A DNA stretch of 64,000 nucleotides from an uncultured Paracoccus sp. (GTDB lineage Bacteria > Pseudomonadota > Alphaproteobacteria > Rhodobacterales > Rhodobacteraceae), in contig NZ_CANKWH010000009.1 in assembly GCF_947487305.1 (NCBI RefSeq), forward strand, positions 105,379 through 169,378, given 5' to 3'. The notes under the pieces are model-generated. The model was not told where the DNA came from, did not search any database, and saw only the letters and a program-made list of their open reading frames with translations. Each line of letters begins with the position of its first letter. Position 1 is the stretch's first letter. Of this stretch, positions 35,345 to 43,545 are shown in pieces. The translations under genes were made by a program, and so were the position numbers.

Positions 35345-35359
35345 CGAAAATGAATTTCT
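35345..35359 (+). promoter_or_regulatory. Candidate RpiR operator B upstream of the ABC importer operon
   Basis: CGAAA-ATGAA-TTTCT, dyad GAAA-N5-TTTC, ending 20 bp before the start codon at 35380. Confidence 0.5.
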
Positions 35360-35379
35360 TCGCGGGGAGGGGTCGTCGA

Positions 35380-36537
35380 ATGAAGGTCGCCATCATCGGA
35401 CTGGGTTATCGGCTTGGCTATCTGGGCCATGTCTTCAAGGAGATGGACCCGGATTTCGAGATCGTCGGCTATTTCGATCCCGCGCCCGCAGGCCTTGCGA
35501 CACTCACGGAACATGGCATTTCTGCGGGCATCAGCCATGCCTCGCCCGAGGCATTGGTGCGGGCGGGCGGGTTCGATCTGTTGATGATCGGCTCGCCCAA
35601 CCATCTGCATCTGGACCATATCCGGCTTGGCCTCGAGGCCGGGGTGAAAATCTTTTCCGAGAAGCCCATCGTTGCCAGCATCGAACAGACCTATGAGCTG
35701 GCGGCGCTGATGGGGCGCTATGGCCATGACCGGCTGCTGGTCGGGCTGGTGCTGCGCTATGCGCCGCTTTACCGCGATCTGCTGGCCGCGCGGGACGAGG
35801 GCCGTCTTGGCAAGATCGTCTCGGTCGAGGCAGCCGAGCATATCTTCCCCTATCACGGCGCCTTCTTCATGCGCGACTGGCGGCGCTATGAAAAATGGTC
35901 CGGCAGCTTCATGCTCGAGAAATGCTGCCACGATCTCGATCTTTACAACGGTCTGATCGGCGCACGCCCGCGCCGGGTCGCCAGCTTTGGCGGGCGAAAG
36001 ACCTTCATCCCGGCCAACGATCCGCGCAACGAGGGCATCAACGACCTGAGCCTCTACCACCGCAAGCCTTCGGGCTGGAACGGCTCGGACAAGGTCTTCG
36101 ACACCGATGCCGATATCATCGACTATCAGGTGGCCATCGTCGAATACGAGAACGGCGTGGGGATGAATTTCCACACCAACCTGAACGCACCCGACCAGTT
36201 CCGCCGCTTTGCCGTCTTCGGCACCAAGGGCCAGGCCGAGGGCGATTTCATCCGCGGTTTCCTGAACGTCACCGATGTGCTGAGCGAATCCCGCGTGGTC
36301 GAGCGCGAATACAAGGCCACCGCCCTGTCGCAGCATTACGGCGCCGATGAGAAAATGGCGGCCGAGGTGGTCGATCACGTCATGAAGAACGGCCCGCTGC
36401 CGGTCTCGACCCTGCAGGCGCTGGAGGCCGGCATCCTTGCCTTGTCGATGGACGAGGCGCGGCGCAGCGGCAAGGTGCTTGACCTCGCGCCGGTTTGGGA
36501 TCGTTATGACAATGCGCTGGTCCGGAAGGCGGCCTGA
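35380..36537 (+). CDS. Gfo/Idh/MocA family oxidoreductase
   Basis: A 385-residue NAD(P)-dependent protein. The Rossmann start is MKVAIIGLGYRLGYLG, the EKP motif is in FSEKPI near residue 92, and HDLDLYNGL carries catalytic-site residues. The ATG at 35380 has GGGGAGGGG about 8 nt upstream; the earlier open frame crosses the operator region. It opens the ABC importer operon (next gene 3 bp later), so it probably oxidises or reduces the transported sugar or a derivative. Family members also include NAD-dependent glycosidases (GH109-like). Which role applies here is unknown. Confidence 0.87.
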   Translation: MKVAIIGLGYRLGYLGHVFKEMDPDFEIVGYFDPAPAGLATLTEHGISAGISHASPEALVRAGGFDLLMIGSPNHLHLDHIRLGLEAGVKIFSEKPIVASIEQTYELAALMGRYGHDRLLVGLVLRYAPLYRDLLAARDEGRLGKIVSVEAAEHIFPYHGAFFMRDWRRYEKWSGSFMLEKCCHDLDLYNGLIGARPRRVASFGGRKTFIPANDPRNEGINDLSLYHRKPSGWNGSDKVFDTDADIIDYQVAIVEYENGVGMNFHTNLNAPDQFRRFAVFGTKGQAEGDFIRGFLNVTDVLSESRVVEREYKATALSQHYGADEKMAAEVVDHVMKNGPLPVSTLQALEAGILALSMDEARRSGKVLDLAPVWDRYDNALVRKAA

Positions 36538-36540
36538 GCC

Positions 36541-37425
36541 ATGATCAAGTCACGATCCGCCATGATCTTTGCCTGGGCGCTTCTGGCCCCCGCGATCCTC
36601 TATGTGCTGATCATCGTGGCATGGCCCCTGTTCGAGACCTTCCGGCTGTCCTTCACCGATGCCTCGCTGCGCAAGGTGGTGAACTATGTCGGCTGGCGCA
36701 ACTATGAGAAGATCTTCAACGAGACTTTCTTGACTGTCATCACCCGCACCTTCATCTGGACCTTCTTCTCGGTCCTCTTGAAGATGATCATCGGCATGTG
36801 CGGGGCGGTGCTGCTGAACGCCTCGGTGCCGGGTCGCAACATCTTCCGCATCCTGACCATGCCGCCCTGGATCGTGCCGATGGCCATCGGCATCTTCATG
36901 TGGGGCTGGATGTATAACGGCCAGTTCGGGATGATCTCGGGCCTCTTGCAACGCTTCGGCCTGACCGATGGCCCGGTGGCCTTCCTCGCCTATGGCAGCA
37001 CCGCCTTCTGGGCCACGATCGTCACCGACGTGTGGATCGGCGTGCCGATGGTGACGATCTATTTCCTCGCCGCCATGCAGGCGATCCCCAAGGACCTTTA
37101 CGAGGCCGCCTGGACCGATGGCGCCGGCCGCTGGACGCGCTTCCGCCGCATCACCCTGCCGCTGATGGCGCCGGCGATCATCACCATGTCGATGCTGTCG
37201 CTGATCGCCACCTTCAACAGTTTCGACATCATCTGGATCCTGACCCAGGGCGGTCCGTCCGGCCAGACCACGACGATGATCATCGACACCTACAACACCG
37301 CGATCGGCTCGAAGAAATATGGCGAGGGTGCGGCGCGGGCCGTGGTCATCTGCCTGTTCCTGTCGATGTTCTGCATCGCCTATTTCCGCATCGTCCGCCG
37401 GCTGGCGGACCCCGGCAAGGCCTAG
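36541..37425 (+). CDS. CUT1 sugar ABC transporter permease (MalF type)
   Basis: A 294-residue inner-membrane permease with six membrane helices. The EAA loop is YEAAWTDGAGRWTRFRRITL near residue 190, followed by LPLMAPAIITMS. It begins 3 bp after the dehydrogenase stop. Together with the second permease, the binding protein and the ATPase downstream it forms a complete sugar importer, most likely for GlcNAc or its oligosaccharides given the surrounding nag genes and the cytoplasmic hexosaminidase. Confidence 0.92.
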   Translation: MIKSRSAMIFAWALLAPAILYVLIIVAWPLFETFRLSFTDASLRKVVNYVGWRNYEKIFNETFLTVITRTFIWTFFSVLLKMIIGMCGAVLLNASVPGRNIFRILTMPPWIVPMAIGIFMWGWMYNGQFGMISGLLQRFGLTDGPVAFLAYGSTAFWATIVTDVWIGVPMVTIYFLAAMQAIPKDLYEAAWTDGAGRWTRFRRITLPLMAPAIITMSMLSLIATFNSFDIIWILTQGGPSGQTTTMIIDTYNTAIGSKKYGEGAARAVVICLFLSMFCIAYFRIVRRLADPGKA

Positions 37426-37434
37426 GAGGGTCCC

Positions 37435-38307
37435 ATGGCGCTGTTTCGCAAGGACGACACCGCGATGATCGACCGCTATCGCTGGTGGGAAATCGTCGGC
37501 ATCTACCTTGGCATCTTCGCCTTCCTGTTCTTCCTGCTCTCTCCCTTCATCGAGGGCTTCCTCGTCAGCCTGAAACCGCTGTCTCAGCTGTTCTCCTCGC
37601 CCTATACCTTCTGGCCCGAGAACGGCTCGTTCGCCGCCTATTTCGACATGTGGAAGACGGTGCCGGGTTTCGCCCGCTATATCTTCAACTCCTTCTTCAT
37701 CTCGATCATCTCGACCTGCATCGTGCTGCTTCTGGTCGTGCCCGCCGCCTATGCCTTCGCCCGCTTCCGCTTTGCCGGCATGGGGCTGGTGCTGGGGGCC
37801 TTCCTTGCCGTCAGCATGTTCTCGGGTGCGGTGCTGTTGATCCCGCTGTTCCGGCTGATGCGGACGCTGGGGCTTCTGAACACCTATTGGGCGATGATCA
37901 TTCCGGGCGCGGCCTTCCTGATCCCCTCGGCCATCTGGCTGCTGCGCACTTACATGATGCGCATCCCGACCGAGCTGAACGAGGCCGCCTACATGGATGG
38001 CGCCAGCCAGTTCTATACCTTCCGCCGGGTGATCCTGCCGATCGCGCGTCCGGGCATCGTCGTGGTCGCCATCGTGACCTTCATCGGCGCCTATTCACAG
38101 CAGTTCATCTTCGCGCTGACCTTCAACTCCAAGACCGAATACATGCCGCTGCCGATCGGGCTTTACGCCTTCTTCGGCAAGCAGGAGGTGATCTGGAACG
38201 AGCTGATGGCCGCCAGTTTCGTGGGCATCCTGCCTGCACTGGTCATCATCTTCTTCCTGCAACGCCATCTCGTGGGCGGGCTGACCGCCGGCGCGGTGAA
38301 ACAATAA
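37435..38307 (+). CDS. CUT1 sugar ABC transporter permease (MalG type)
   Basis: A 290-residue permease with six helices. The EAA loop is NEAAYMDGASQFYTFRRVIL, and the C-terminus LQRHLVGGLTAGAVKQ is the typical MalG-type ending. The ATG at 37435 has AGGAGGG about 5 nt upstream. It pairs with the MalF-type permease. Ligand assignment comes only from context. Confidence 0.92.
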   Translation: MALFRKDDTAMIDRYRWWEIVGIYLGIFAFLFFLLSPFIEGFLVSLKPLSQLFSSPYTFWPENGSFAAYFDMWKTVPGFARYIFNSFFISIISTCIVLLLVVPAAYAFARFRFAGMGLVLGAFLAVSMFSGAVLLIPLFRLMRTLGLLNTYWAMIIPGAAFLIPSAIWLLRTYMMRIPTELNEAAYMDGASQFYTFRRVILPIARPGIVVVAIVTFIGAYSQQFIFALTFNSKTEYMPLPIGLYAFFGKQEVIWNELMAASFVGILPALVIIFFLQRHLVGGLTAGAVKQ

Positions 38308-38334
38308 CGCCTTAAACAACCGGGAGACTTACAC

Positions 38335-39552
38335 GTGACCACACTCTTCAAACGCAGCCTGATCGGCCTGGCCCTCGCCGGCAGCACCGCCCTGCCCGCC
38401 CTGGCCGAAGACATCAGCTGGATCTATTGCGGCGACCGCATCGATGGCGTGCATGAAAAATACATCGCCGAATGGAACGCCGCCAACCCGGACTTTCAGG
38501 TCAAGCCCGAGCTGGTGGGCTGGGCGCAGTGCCAGGACAAGGCGACCACGCTGGCCGCCGCCGGCAGCCCGGTCGGGCTGGCCTATGTCGGCTCGCGCAC
38601 GCTGAAGGAATTCGCGCTGAACGAGTTGATCGTGCCGGTGCCGATGACCGAAGAGGAAAAGGCAGCCTATTACCCCCATATCGTCGACACCGTGACCTTC
38701 CAGGACACCCAGTGGGGCGTGCCTGTCGCCTTCTCGACGAAGGCGCTCTACTGGAACAAGGACCTGTTCAAGGCCGCCGGGCTTGACCCCGAGACGCCGC
38801 CGAAGACCTGGGCCGAAGAGATCGAGTTCGCCAAGATCATCAAGGAAAAGACCGGCACCCCGGGTTATGGCCTCTCGGCCAAGACCATGGACAACACCAT
38901 GCACCAGTTCCTGCACTGGATTTACACCAACAACGGCAAGGTGATCGATGCCGAGGACAATATCGTCCTCGACAGCCCCGAGAACCTGGCCGCGCTGCAG
39001 GCCTACAAGGACATCACCCCGTATTCGGTCGAAGGCGCCACCGCCTACGAGCAGAACGAGATGCGGGCGATCTTCCTTGATGGCAAGGTCGGGATGCTGC
39101 AGGCCTCGGCCGGCACCGCGACGCGTCTGGCGGAAACCGACATCAACTGGGGCGTGACCACCCTGCCGCTGGGGCCATCGGCCACCGGGCCGGGCACGCT
39201 GCTGATCACCGACAGCCTCGTGGTCTTCGCGGGCACCGGGGTCGAGGAGAAGGCGACCGAATTCGCCAAGTACATCACCTCGCCCGATATCCAGATCCAG
39301 TACGAGATGTCGCCGGATGCCGGCCTGACCCCGCTGCGCCCGCGCCCCGAGGTCGAGGAACTGGTGAAGAACACGCCCTTCTGGAAGCCCTATATCGACG
39401 GCATCGAGTATGGCGGACCCGAGCCCCTGTTCACCGATTACAAGGGCCTGCAGAACGTCATGATCGAGATGGTCCAGTCGGTCGTCACCGGCGCGGCCGA
39501 GCCGCAGGCGGCGCTGACCAAGGCGGCCGCTGCGCTGGAAGAATACAAGTAA
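38335..39552 (+). CDS. Sugar ABC transporter substrate-binding protein
   Basis: A 405-residue CUT1 extracellular solute-binding protein. It has an N-terminal Sec signal with likely cleavage at LPALA/ED near residue 25, and no lipobox cysteine, so it should be a soluble periplasmic protein. The start codon is GTG, with GGGAG about 9 nt upstream. The fold is visible in FSTKALYWNKDLFKAAGLD and IFLDGKVGMLQASAGT. A strong hairpin follows the gene, consistent with higher expression of the binding protein than of the ATPase. The ligand is probably an N-acetylhexosamine or its oligomer. Confidence 0.92.
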   Translation: MTTLFKRSLIGLALAGSTALPALAEDISWIYCGDRIDGVHEKYIAEWNAANPDFQVKPELVGWAQCQDKATTLAAAGSPVGLAYVGSRTLKEFALNELIVPVPMTEEEKAAYYPHIVDTVTFQDTQWGVPVAFSTKALYWNKDLFKAAGLDPETPPKTWAEEIEFAKIIKEKTGTPGYGLSAKTMDNTMHQFLHWIYTNNGKVIDAEDNIVLDSPENLAALQAYKDITPYSVEGATAYEQNEMRAIFLDGKVGMLQASAGTATRLAETDINWGVTTLPLGPSATGPGTLLITDSLVVFAGTGVEEKATEFAKYITSPDIQIQYEMSPDAGLTPLRPRPEVEELVKNTPFWKPYIDGIEYGGPEPLFTDYKGLQNVMIEMVQSVVTGAAEPQAALTKAAAALEEYK

Positions 39553-39561
39553 GCTGAACCC

Positions 39562-39591
39562 GGCCCGGCCGCGCCGTCATGCGGCCGGGCC
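39562..39591 (+). terminator. Intercistronic hairpin after the binding-protein gene
   Basis: Perfect 11-bp stem (GGCCCGGCCGC at 39562-39572 and its complement at 39581-39591) with an 8-nt loop. No T tract follows, so partial termination or 3'-end stabilisation of the binding-protein mRNA is more likely than full termination. Confidence 0.6.
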
Positions 39592-39622
39592 ATTCTGACG
39601 GACGTCGCGAAGGAGTGGGCGC

Positions 39623-40753
<1,131 letters not shown>

Positions 40754-40759
40754 CGGCGC

Positions 40760-41173
40760 CTATCGCTCGGACGAGAAATGGGCCTTGAGATAGGTCATGA
40801 TGACCTCTTTCTCGGCCGGTTCGGGGTCGAACATGCCCTGCTTCTCGACCATCCACGTCCACAGGTCATCCCAGCGCGCATCGGTGACACGCTGCTGCAG
40901 GATGATCGCCGTCGAATGGCAGGCGGTGCATTGATAATAGGTTTCTTCCGCGCCCGCAGCGTCGGGCAGGTTGCCGAATTCGGGGTTCGGCGCCGGCCCC
41001 TCGGTCTCGGTCGCAGCGGGCGCGCGCAGGGCGACCATCGGATCGGCGGCGGAAATCTGGACCTCGTTGCGCAGGGCGCGCATCGGATCGGGACCGGATT
41101 GCGCGCCCGAAAGGACGGCGCTGCCCAAAAGCGCCGCAAGCCCCAGCACAAGCCTCAGCGGGATCTGGTGCAT
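40760..41173 (-). CDS. sorB: Sulfite dehydrogenase cytochrome c subunit (SorB-like)
   Basis: A 137-residue periplasmic monoheme cytochrome. The Sec signal (about residues 1-23, LVLGLAALLGSAVLSGA) is followed by a spacer and a single CxxCH site, CTACH near residue 85; a distal Met ligand is likely in KQGMFDPEPAEK. The ATG at 41173 has GGGGGAGG nearby; the longer open frame lies inside the upstream gene. It follows the molybdopterin subunit gene by 10 bp. It should pass electrons from sulfite oxidation to the respiratory chain. Confidence 0.85.
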   Translation of the reverse strand: MHQIPLRLVLGLAALLGSAVLSGAQSGPDPMRALRNEVQISAADPMVALRAPAATETEGPAPNPEFGNLPDAAGAEETYYQCTACHSTAIILQQRVTDARWDDLWTWMVEKQGMFDPEPAEKEVIMTYLKAHFSSER

Positions 41174-41183
41174 GTCCTCCCCC

Positions 41184-42467
41184 TCAGGTTGCGACCAGCG
41201 CGATGCGGTGCTGCAGGTTGTTGCCATAGCCGCGCGGGTTCCAGCCCGGCGAGACCGGCGGCTGGCTGATGCCGTCGGCATCGGTCGCCCGCGCCCAGAC
41301 CTCGTAATAGCCGGCCTGCGGCAGGGTCACATTGGCACGCCAGCGCTGCCAGGCAAAGCTGTTCGGCGGCGCGAGCAGCTCGGCCTCCTGCCAGGTCGCG
41401 CCGAAATCGGTCGAGACATGGACGGCCGCCACATCGCCCTTGCCGCACCAGGCATGGCCGCGCACCTCGGTGGCGGCACCCGAGGGGACCTCGGTGCCGG
41501 TCTCGGGAAAGGTGATCAGCGATTTCACTGGCATCACCGTCATGATGACCATGTCCTCCTCGGGCACCTCGGTCCCCGGGGCCACCGGATAGGCCGGCAG
41601 GCGGTAGGAATAGCCGGTCATCTTCTCGCCGTCATGGACCTGATCGCGCACCCAGATGCGCGTCAGGTATTTCTGCGAGACCGAGCCGGGATAGCCCGGC
41701 ACCACCAGCCGCAGCGGAAAGCCGTGCAGCGCCGGGATCGGCTCTCCGTTCATCGCCCAGGCGATGATCGCATCCTCCTCCAGCGCCTTCTCGATCGGCG
41801 CACCGCGCGAGATCGTCTGCTTCTCGGCATCGCCCGACAGATGCACGTCATTGCCGTAATGGCCGGTATAGACGGCACTCGGCTTCACCCCCGCCGCCTT
41901 CAGCACATCGGCCAGCCGCACCCCGGTCCATTCCGGGCAACCGACCCCGCCCATGGTCCATTGATTGCCCGAGGAGCCCGGCTGGAAGAAGGCCCGTCCA
42001 TTGCCGCCGCATTCGACCCAAAGCACCTTCGTCACCGTCTCGAACTGCGCTTTCAGGTCCTCGAGAGTCAGGCTCAGCGGCGTCTCGACCTCGCCATCGA
42101 CGGTCAGCGTCCAGCCCTCGGCATTGCCGTCCAGCGCGCTTTGCGGGACCAGCCCGTTCAGCCGCACGAACATGCGTTCATAGGGGGTGATGTCATCGTC
42201 CAGAAGATGCGCCGGCGTCTCGGCATTCAGCGGCCGGTCGCTCATGATCGTCAGGCCGGTCTTTCCCGACATCAGATCGGTCCCGGTATCCTGCGCCAGC
42301 GCCACGGGGATGATCCCGGCGGGCAGGTTCCGCTCGAAGGGGATGGTCATGCCCAGCAGGGCACCAAAGGCCGAGAGGCTGGTCCCGCGCAGGAAGGCGC
42401 GGCGCGAGTTTCCGGGCGGCTGATCGGTGTCAATCGGGGCGACAGCATGATCCGGCAGGTCGGACAT
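41184..42467 (-). CDS. sorA: Sulfite dehydrogenase molybdopterin subunit (SorA-like)
   Basis: A 427-residue enzyme of the sulfite oxidase family with a Tat signal (twin arginines R22-R23 in SRRAFLRGTS). The Mo-ligand cysteine is C153 in VECGGNGRAFF. GVGCPEWTGVRLADVL and HGFPLRLVVPGYPG belong to the Mo domain, and the C-terminal domain is Ig-like (about 330-425, WCGKGDVAAVHVSTDFG). It oxidises sulfite in the periplasm with the SorB cytochrome encoded 10 bp downstream. Xsc in the same window releases sulfite from taurine, so the two may cooperate even though they are 38 kb apart. A SoxCD-type role is less likely without other sox genes. Confidence 0.87.
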   Translation of the reverse strand: MSDLPDHAVAPIDTDQPPGNSRRAFLRGTSLSAFGALLGMTIPFERNLPAGIIPVALAQDTGTDLMSGKTGLTIMSDRPLNAETPAHLLDDDITPYERMFVRLNGLVPQSALDGNAEGWTLTVDGEVETPLSLTLEDLKAQFETVTKVLWVECGGNGRAFFQPGSSGNQWTMGGVGCPEWTGVRLADVLKAAGVKPSAVYTGHYGNDVHLSGDAEKQTISRGAPIEKALEEDAIIAWAMNGEPIPALHGFPLRLVVPGYPGSVSQKYLTRIWVRDQVHDGEKMTGYSYRLPAYPVAPGTEVPEEDMVIMTVMPVKSLITFPETGTEVPSGAATEVRGHAWCGKGDVAAVHVSTDFGATWQEAELLAPPNSFAWQRWRANVTLPQAGYYEVWARATDADGISQPPVSPGWNPRGYGNNLQHRIALVAT

Positions 42468-42514
42468 GTCCTAACCTCCTGTATAATCGTCATTAAATGC
42501 TTGGTGTCACCTCA

Positions 42515-42543
42515 ATGAGACTGCAGGGACTGCAAGCTGTCAA
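42515..42543 (-). promoter_or_regulatory. Candidate promoter of sorAB
   Basis: On the minus strand TTGACA (42543-42538), 17-bp spacer and TCTCAT (42520-42515). The spacer contains a perfect dyad TGCAG-N3-CTGCA (42522-42534), a possible operator. An AGGAGG site lies about 7 nt before the sorA start. Confidence 0.45.
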
Positions 42544-42578
42544 GCAGTTTCGTCCCCTGACCGTTGCGAGGTGATGGC

Positions 42579-43265
42579 TCAGTCCATCAACTCGTCCAGC
42601 CCGGCCAATGCCGCCAGCCGGTCGCGGTCGGTCAGCGTCACCCGTGCGCCCTGCACATACACGCCCTCGGCTGCCAGCGCCTTCAAGGCGCGCGACAGGC
42701 TTTCGGGGGTAATGCCGAGATAGGAGGCAATGAGCCGCTTTTCGTAGGGCAGCGCGAAACCGGCCGCGTTGCCGTTCCGCGCCGACAGCTTCAGCAGGTA
42801 GGCCGCCAGCCGCTCGCGCGCCGAGCGCAGCTTCAGGCTCTTGGTGTGGCGGACCATGCTGCGATAGCAGCGGGCCAGTTCCTCGACCACATCGACAGCG
42901 AAATCGGCATCCCGGCGAAAGGCCGCGCGCAGATCGGCCGAGGGGATCAACACCACCCGGCTGGCATCCAGCGTCCGCGCCGACATCAGGTGCGGCGCAT
43001 CGCGGATGCAGGCGGCAAGGATGAAGCTGCTGACCGGTCGCAGGATCGCCATAGTGCTGTCGCGCCCCTGCCATTCCGAGAAAAGCTCGATCGAGCCCTC
43101 GACTAGCACATGCAAAAAGGTCGCGCGCGTGCCCTGCCGGACCAGTTGCAGCTGTGCCGGGAACTCCTGCGCATAGGCCGCATGCATCATGGCGTCGAAA
43201 TTCGCCGTGCTCATGTTCCGAAACAGCCTGAGGCTGCGGATTTCCGCCCTGTCGTCGCTGTGCAT
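42579..43265 (-). CDS. narR: Crp/Fnr family regulator, NarR-like
   Basis: A 228-residue Crp/Fnr protein with an N-terminal cyclic-nucleotide-like sensor domain (about residues 1-125), a dimerisation helix and a C-terminal helix-turn-helix (about 170-195, LIASYLGITPESLSRALKAL). The four cysteines that hold the iron-sulfur cluster in FNR are absent. It is divergent from narK; in Paracoccus pantotrophus a cluster-less Fnr homologue in this position, NarR, activates the nar operon in response to nitrate or nitrite. The ATG at 43265 was chosen over the longer open frame because that would run into the intergenic FNR box. Confidence 0.85.
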   Translation of the reverse strand: MHSDDRAEIRSLRLFRNMSTANFDAMMHAAYAQEFPAQLQLVRQGTRATFLHVLVEGSIELFSEWQGRDSTMAILRPVSSFILAACIRDAPHLMSARTLDASRVVLIPSADLRAAFRRDADFAVDVVEELARCYRSMVRHTKSLKLRSARERLAAYLLKLSARNGNAAGFALPYEKRLIASYLGITPESLSRALKALAAEGVYVQGARVTLTDRDRLAALAGLDELMD

Positions 43266-43322
43266 CGCATCTCTCGAATCGCCCTGTGGCCGTATTTCTC
43301 TCACGCCCGCGCGGAGGGGGAA

Positions 43323-43336
43323 TTGACGCAGGTCAA
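43323..43336. promoter_or_regulatory. FNR/NarR-type box proximal to narR
   Basis: TTGAC-GCAG-GTCAA, a perfect dyad differing from the FNR consensus TTGAT-N4-ATCAA at one position per arm. It lies about 64 bp from the narR start, a spacing that suits activation of narR. Confidence 0.7.
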
Positions 43337-43458
43337 ATCGGGGGATGACTTTTGTGGACCCACGGCTTGACCACATCGCCCCGGCACCGGGACCGGGCGC
43401 AAGTGCCACCTGAACCCGCCTCAATCGCGGTCGCTTTTAACCATATCCGGTCGCCAGT

Positions 43459-43472
43459 TTGATCGAGATCAA
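43459..43472. promoter_or_regulatory. FNR box upstream of narK
   Basis: TTGAT-CGAG-ATCAA, an exact match to the FNR consensus. Its centre is 80 bp before the narK start, compatible with a class II position at -41.5 and a leader of about 39 nt. Confidence 0.85.
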
Positions 43473-43545
43473 GTCTGCCCCCGTGGCGGAATGGGATGCA
43501 CCCCTCGAACTGCCGCCTCTTGCGGCAATGTAGGGAGCTTATGTC

